Shown here one piece after another: positions 61,621 through 64,000 of a DNA stretch of 64,000 nt. The position numbers were made by a program, and so were the translations under genes. Below the pieces are notes generated by a model that worked only from the letters and a program-made list of their open reading frames with translations, searched no databases and was not told the origin of the DNA. Every line of letters starts with the position of its first letter. Within the stretch, counting starts at the first letter, position 1. This stretch comes from CAZGEA01 sp964524515 (GTDB lineage Bacteria; Patescibacteriota; Microgenomatia; UBA8517), in NCBI GenBank assembly GCA_964524515.1, contig CAZGEA010000002.1:124001-188000 (forward strand). The letters are read 5' to 3'.

Positions 61621-62427
61621 ATGTTTCCAATAATCTTTGATGGTCGAGCATTTGCCAATAAAAAAATAGATTCACTTAAATCAAAAGTGAGTGTTTTAAT
61701 TGAAAAAAACATTACCCCCAGATTAGTTGTTTTTTTGGTAGGGGAAGATAAAGCAAGTCATCTTTATGTAAACTTAAAAAAAACCAAAGCAGAAGATTTG
61801 GGGATTGTCTGTACAGTTTATAAATTTGATAGTGATATTTCAAAGACCCAGTTAATAAATCAAATTAAAGATGCCAATAGAGATTCCACAATTCATGGAA
61901 TTATGGTTCAATTGCCACTTCCAAAAAATCTATCAAAAGATACTGATGATATTTTAAATTTCATCACAAAAGAAAAAGATGTAGACGGCTTGCGTGGTGA
62001 TTCCAAGTTTGCGCCAGCCGCAGCAGTTGCAGTTACCGAAATTGTTCAATATGCCCAATTACAATTTAACTTTGGAAAATATGCAGCAGTAGTAGGTGCC
62101 AATGGTAGAACGGGCAAAGCAATTGTAAAAGAATTAACTCGTCTAAGCTTTGATGTAGTTGGTTTAGATATTAAAGATGATTTAAAATCTGGCCTCAAAA
62201 ATGCAGATTTAATAGTTTCCGCAACAGGAGTTCCCAATTTAATCACACCAGAGTTAATTGATTGGGATCAAGTAGTTATTGATTTAGGAAGCCCAAAGGG
62301 CGATGTGGAATTCGAAAGAGTAAAAGGTGTAGCAAATTTTGTAACTCCAGTTCCAGGAGGTGTAGGTCCAGTTACAATATCAGCACTTCTTGAAAATTTA
62401 ATTAAGGCCGCCTCAGATATATCTTAA
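61621..62427 (+). CDS. folD: Methylene-THF dehydrogenase/cyclohydrolase
   Basis: Encodes 268 residues, a little short of the usual 280-290. 'VFLVGEDKASHLYVNLKKTKAE' (family YVxxKxK), 'HGIMVQLPLPKNL', 'DVDGL' and 'TPVPGGVGPVTISALLENL' are diagnostic. It interconverts methylene-THF, methenyl-THF and 10-formyl-THF, supplying fmt and balancing ThyX. Confidence 0.96.
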   Translation: MFPIIFDGRAFANKKIDSLKSKVSVLIEKNITPRLVVFLVGEDKASHLYVNLKKTKAEDLGIVCTVYKFDSDISKTQLINQIKDANRDSTIHGIMVQLPLPKNLSKDTDDILNFITKEKDVDGLRGDSKFAPAAAVAVTEIVQYAQLQFNFGKYAAVVGANGRTGKAIVKELTRLSFDVVGLDIKDDLKSGLKNADLIVSATGVPNLITPELIDWDQVVIDLGSPKGDVEFERVKGVANFVTPVPGGVGPVTISALLENLIKAASDIS

Positions 62428-63757
62428 TCTTTCCAAATACAAGAATTAATTCATAGTTCGCATCACTTTTAACACTCGTCTCAATTTCTATTATATGATC
62501 CAAACTGGCATCCCCATCAGGCCCCCAAAAATTATTAATATTTTGATTTTCGTTTAAATCAAAAATAATAATATCTGGATTTTTTTGCTGATAATTTTCA
62601 GAAAGTAAAAATACTTCAGACTTTCTGTTTGCAAAATAAACTAATAAATTGTTCTGTGCCATCACACTTTTATCTTTTGGAATCAGCTTCGCTATTGGTT
62701 CGAATGAATTTGAAAAAGTGATATTTTTCCAAAAAATCGGGTTAACTGCTAAGTTGATTGGCGAACCTGTAACTTTTCTTGCACTAAATATAGATATTGC
62801 AATAAGAAATATTAATAAAAAATTCTTAAGAAAATTTGATTTTATACGAGCCAAAGTAAGTGCCGATCCTATGGCTAAATATGCTGACAAATAAACATTG
62901 TAATGCATGTTAAGTGTAAAATTTGCAGCTCTTGGTGATACTAATCTAATTATAAATTCAGTAATTGTAGTTAAAATTCCAAATACAGAAAATATTGGCA
63001 AAAATCCAAACGAAAGATAAGAATCGGTCATTAGTTTTATTTTTTCAGAACTTATAGAAGAAATTGAAGGTTTGTATAAATACTGTCCATTTGCAAAAAA
63101 TGGAATAATTATTTGAGTTGTAGTTAAAAACCAAATTACACAAATTGCCATAAGAATTAGAACAAATTTTCTTTTCTCTTGGAATTTTAAAAAAATAAAC
63201 ATTAAAACTGGAAAAAGGGTAACTGGATTGCTCTCCTTAAAACCCAAAAAAATAATTGCTGATAAAAATGCGATCCTTAATTTGTTTTGAAGAATCATTA
63301 AAATAAACAAAAGTAAAAACAAAAGTGCAGTAGGCTCCGGGTGCCAATCTGTTACCAAAGGGCTCATTGTTCCAGTGAAAATCAAAAAAACAAACGAAAT
63401 AGTTATTGCAAAATGAAATTTGAGTTTTAATAATCGTGAAAGTTTATAAATTAAAAAACCAGAAATCACTGTTACTATTGCCTGTTCAAAAATCAATAAA
63501 CGAATATTGTCAGTTATCCAAAAAAGTGGAGATAAAATAAAAATACTTGGCTCGAAATGATCTCCAAATATAAGTATTTTTCCAAGAAAAATGTGATCAA
63601 TGGAAGGGGTAATAAATCGTGATACTTGCCAAATCACTCTATAAAATATCCCAAAGTCATAGTAAAAAACTTGCAAACTATTAAATCTATTTAGGCCAAT
63701 TAGAAGATAAAATATAAAAAAACTTCCAAAAAACAAAACTAATAATAATTTCTTCAT
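62402..63757 (-). CDS. DUF2079 multi-span membrane protein
   Basis: Encodes 451 residues with about ten spans and the DUF2079 start 'FYYDFGIFYRVIWQVSRF', 'DHFEPSIFILSPLFWI' and 'DWHPEPTALLFLLLF'. Related to GT-C-type glycosyltransferases; actual activity unknown. Its 3' end overlaps the convergent folD by 26 nt. Confidence 0.88.
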   Translation of the reverse strand: MKKLLLVLFFGSFFIFYLLIGLNRFNSLQVFYYDFGIFYRVIWQVSRFITPSIDHIFLGKILIFGDHFEPSIFILSPLFWITDNIRLLIFEQAIVTVISGFLIYKLSRLLKLKFHFAITISFVFLIFTGTMSPLVTDWHPEPTALLFLLLFILMILQNKLRIAFLSAIIFLGFKESNPVTLFPVLMFIFLKFQEKRKFVLILMAICVIWFLTTTQIIIPFFANGQYLYKPSISSISSEKIKLMTDSYLSFGFLPIFSVFGILTTITEFIIRLVSPRAANFTLNMHYNVYLSAYLAIGSALTLARIKSNFLKNFLLIFLIAISIFSARKVTGSPINLAVNPIFWKNITFSNSFEPIAKLIPKDKSVMAQNNLLVYFANRKSEVFLLSENYQQKNPDIIIFDLNENQNINNFWGPDGDASLDHIIEIETSVKSDANYELILVFGKIKIYLRRP

Positions 63758-63795
63758 AAATATATTCTTTCACATTTGCTTCAAAATCACACAAG

Positions 63796-63824
63796 TTGCA
63801 ATCTTTTGCCTAATTTAGTATCAT
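63796..63824 (+). promoter_or_regulatory. rpsB promoter
   Basis: TTGCAA (63796-63801), 17-nt spacer, TATCAT (63819-63824). Transcription would start near 63831 and include the leader hairpin. Confidence 0.6.
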
Positions 63825-63835
63825 ACCCATACACA

Positions 63836-63888
63836 CATCTATCAGGCACCTTCCTGATTCTTCTGATAGATGGCGGTTTAAGGAAGGT
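63836..63888 (+). promoter_or_regulatory. rpsB leader with possible Shine-Dalgarno-sequestering pseudoknot
   Basis: CATCTATCAG (63836-63845) pairs perfectly with CTGATAGATG (63863-63872). In the loop, ACCTTCC (63848-63854) is complementary to GGAAGGT (63882-63888), which contains the rpsB ribosome site. This would form an H-type pseudoknot blocking initiation, a typical design for ribosomal-protein feedback. Confidence 0.7.
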
Positions 63889-63900
63889 AATAAATTCAAA

Positions 63901-64000
63901 TGAGTATTAATGTCACACTAGAACAATTAGTCGAAGCTGGAGCCCATTATGGCCATCAATCAAAAAGATGGAACCCTAAAATGGCAGAATATTTATATGG
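63901..64000 (+). CDS. rpsB: 30S ribosomal protein S2 (5' part)
   Basis: The first 33 codons are present before the window ends. 'LEQLVEAGAHYGHQSKRWNPKM' is the S2 N-terminal signature. AAGGAAGG lies 13 nt before the ATG. The gene continues beyond 64000. Confidence 0.95.

Noticed and set aside
1..64000. Alternative genetic code (TGA as glycine) known in some CPR lineages
   Set aside because: TGA ends several well-defined genes, such as the GH5 enzyme and E1-like genes, exactly at overlaps with the next start.

Overview
The window is an AT-rich bacterial chromosome segment using the standard bacterial code (TGA is an ordinary stop). Small compact genes, a CxxC-type L28, a short DprA, MreB next to PBP2 without MreC/MreD, many single-span surface proteins and a high share of unrecognised genes suggest a Candidate Phyla Radiation (Patescibacteria) member, most like Microgenomates. 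This placement is inference; no rRNA gene is present.

Layout. 0-9.5 kb: hypothetical genes, a phosphodiester-glycosidase-like surface protein, a four-gene minus-strand operon encoding a complete ubiquitin-like conjugation set (E2-like, JAMM protease, E1-like, ubiquitin-like protein ending in Gly-Gly), then a large UPF0182 membrane protein. 9.6-22.5 kb: a GH5-PA14 glycosidase, AlkD-type repair protein, cation exchanger, MFS and EamA transporters, FAD oxidoreductase, TspO, polysaccharide deacetylase and a beta-helix/LysM surface protein. 22.6-28.5 kb: orphan small genes, a tRNA-Trp whose 3' end is repeated around a reductase cassette, rpmG, queA and tRNA-Thr. 28.5-33.3 kb: a four-gene operon that reads as a miniature cellulosome: a double GH5 enzyme with a dockerin-like end, a membrane cohesin-like protein, a cohesin-dockerin adaptor and a cohesin protein with an LPDTG anchor. 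33.4-41.4 kb: tRNA-Thr and tRNA-Tyr, an ABC exporter, three VOC proteins, a bactofilin-like membrane protein and a site-2 protease. 41.4-52 kb: rpmB, an Ig-repeat surface protein, fmt-def, an O-antigen-ligase/TPR protein, mreB-PBP2-dprA and topA. 52-62.4 kb: a ParB-like gene pair, then dTMP and one-carbon genes (dcd, thyX, tdk, tmk, glyA, folD), with 1.45 kb of structured non-coding DNA before folD. 62.4-64 kb: a DUF2079 membrane protein and the start of rpsB behind a possible pseudoknot leader.

Two start architectures coexist. Many genes have a -10 hexamer only 5-7 nt before the start codon, implying leaderless mRNAs. A second set, mostly accessory genes plus rpsB, has clear Shine-Dalgarno sequences and often hairpin terminators.

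The strongest leads are the ubiquitin-like operon, the cohesin/dockerin/LPDTG operon, the RNA-rich interval at 60.2-61.6 kb and the tRNA-Trp-associated repeats. Coordinates of motifs were read by eye; no database search or folding program was run.
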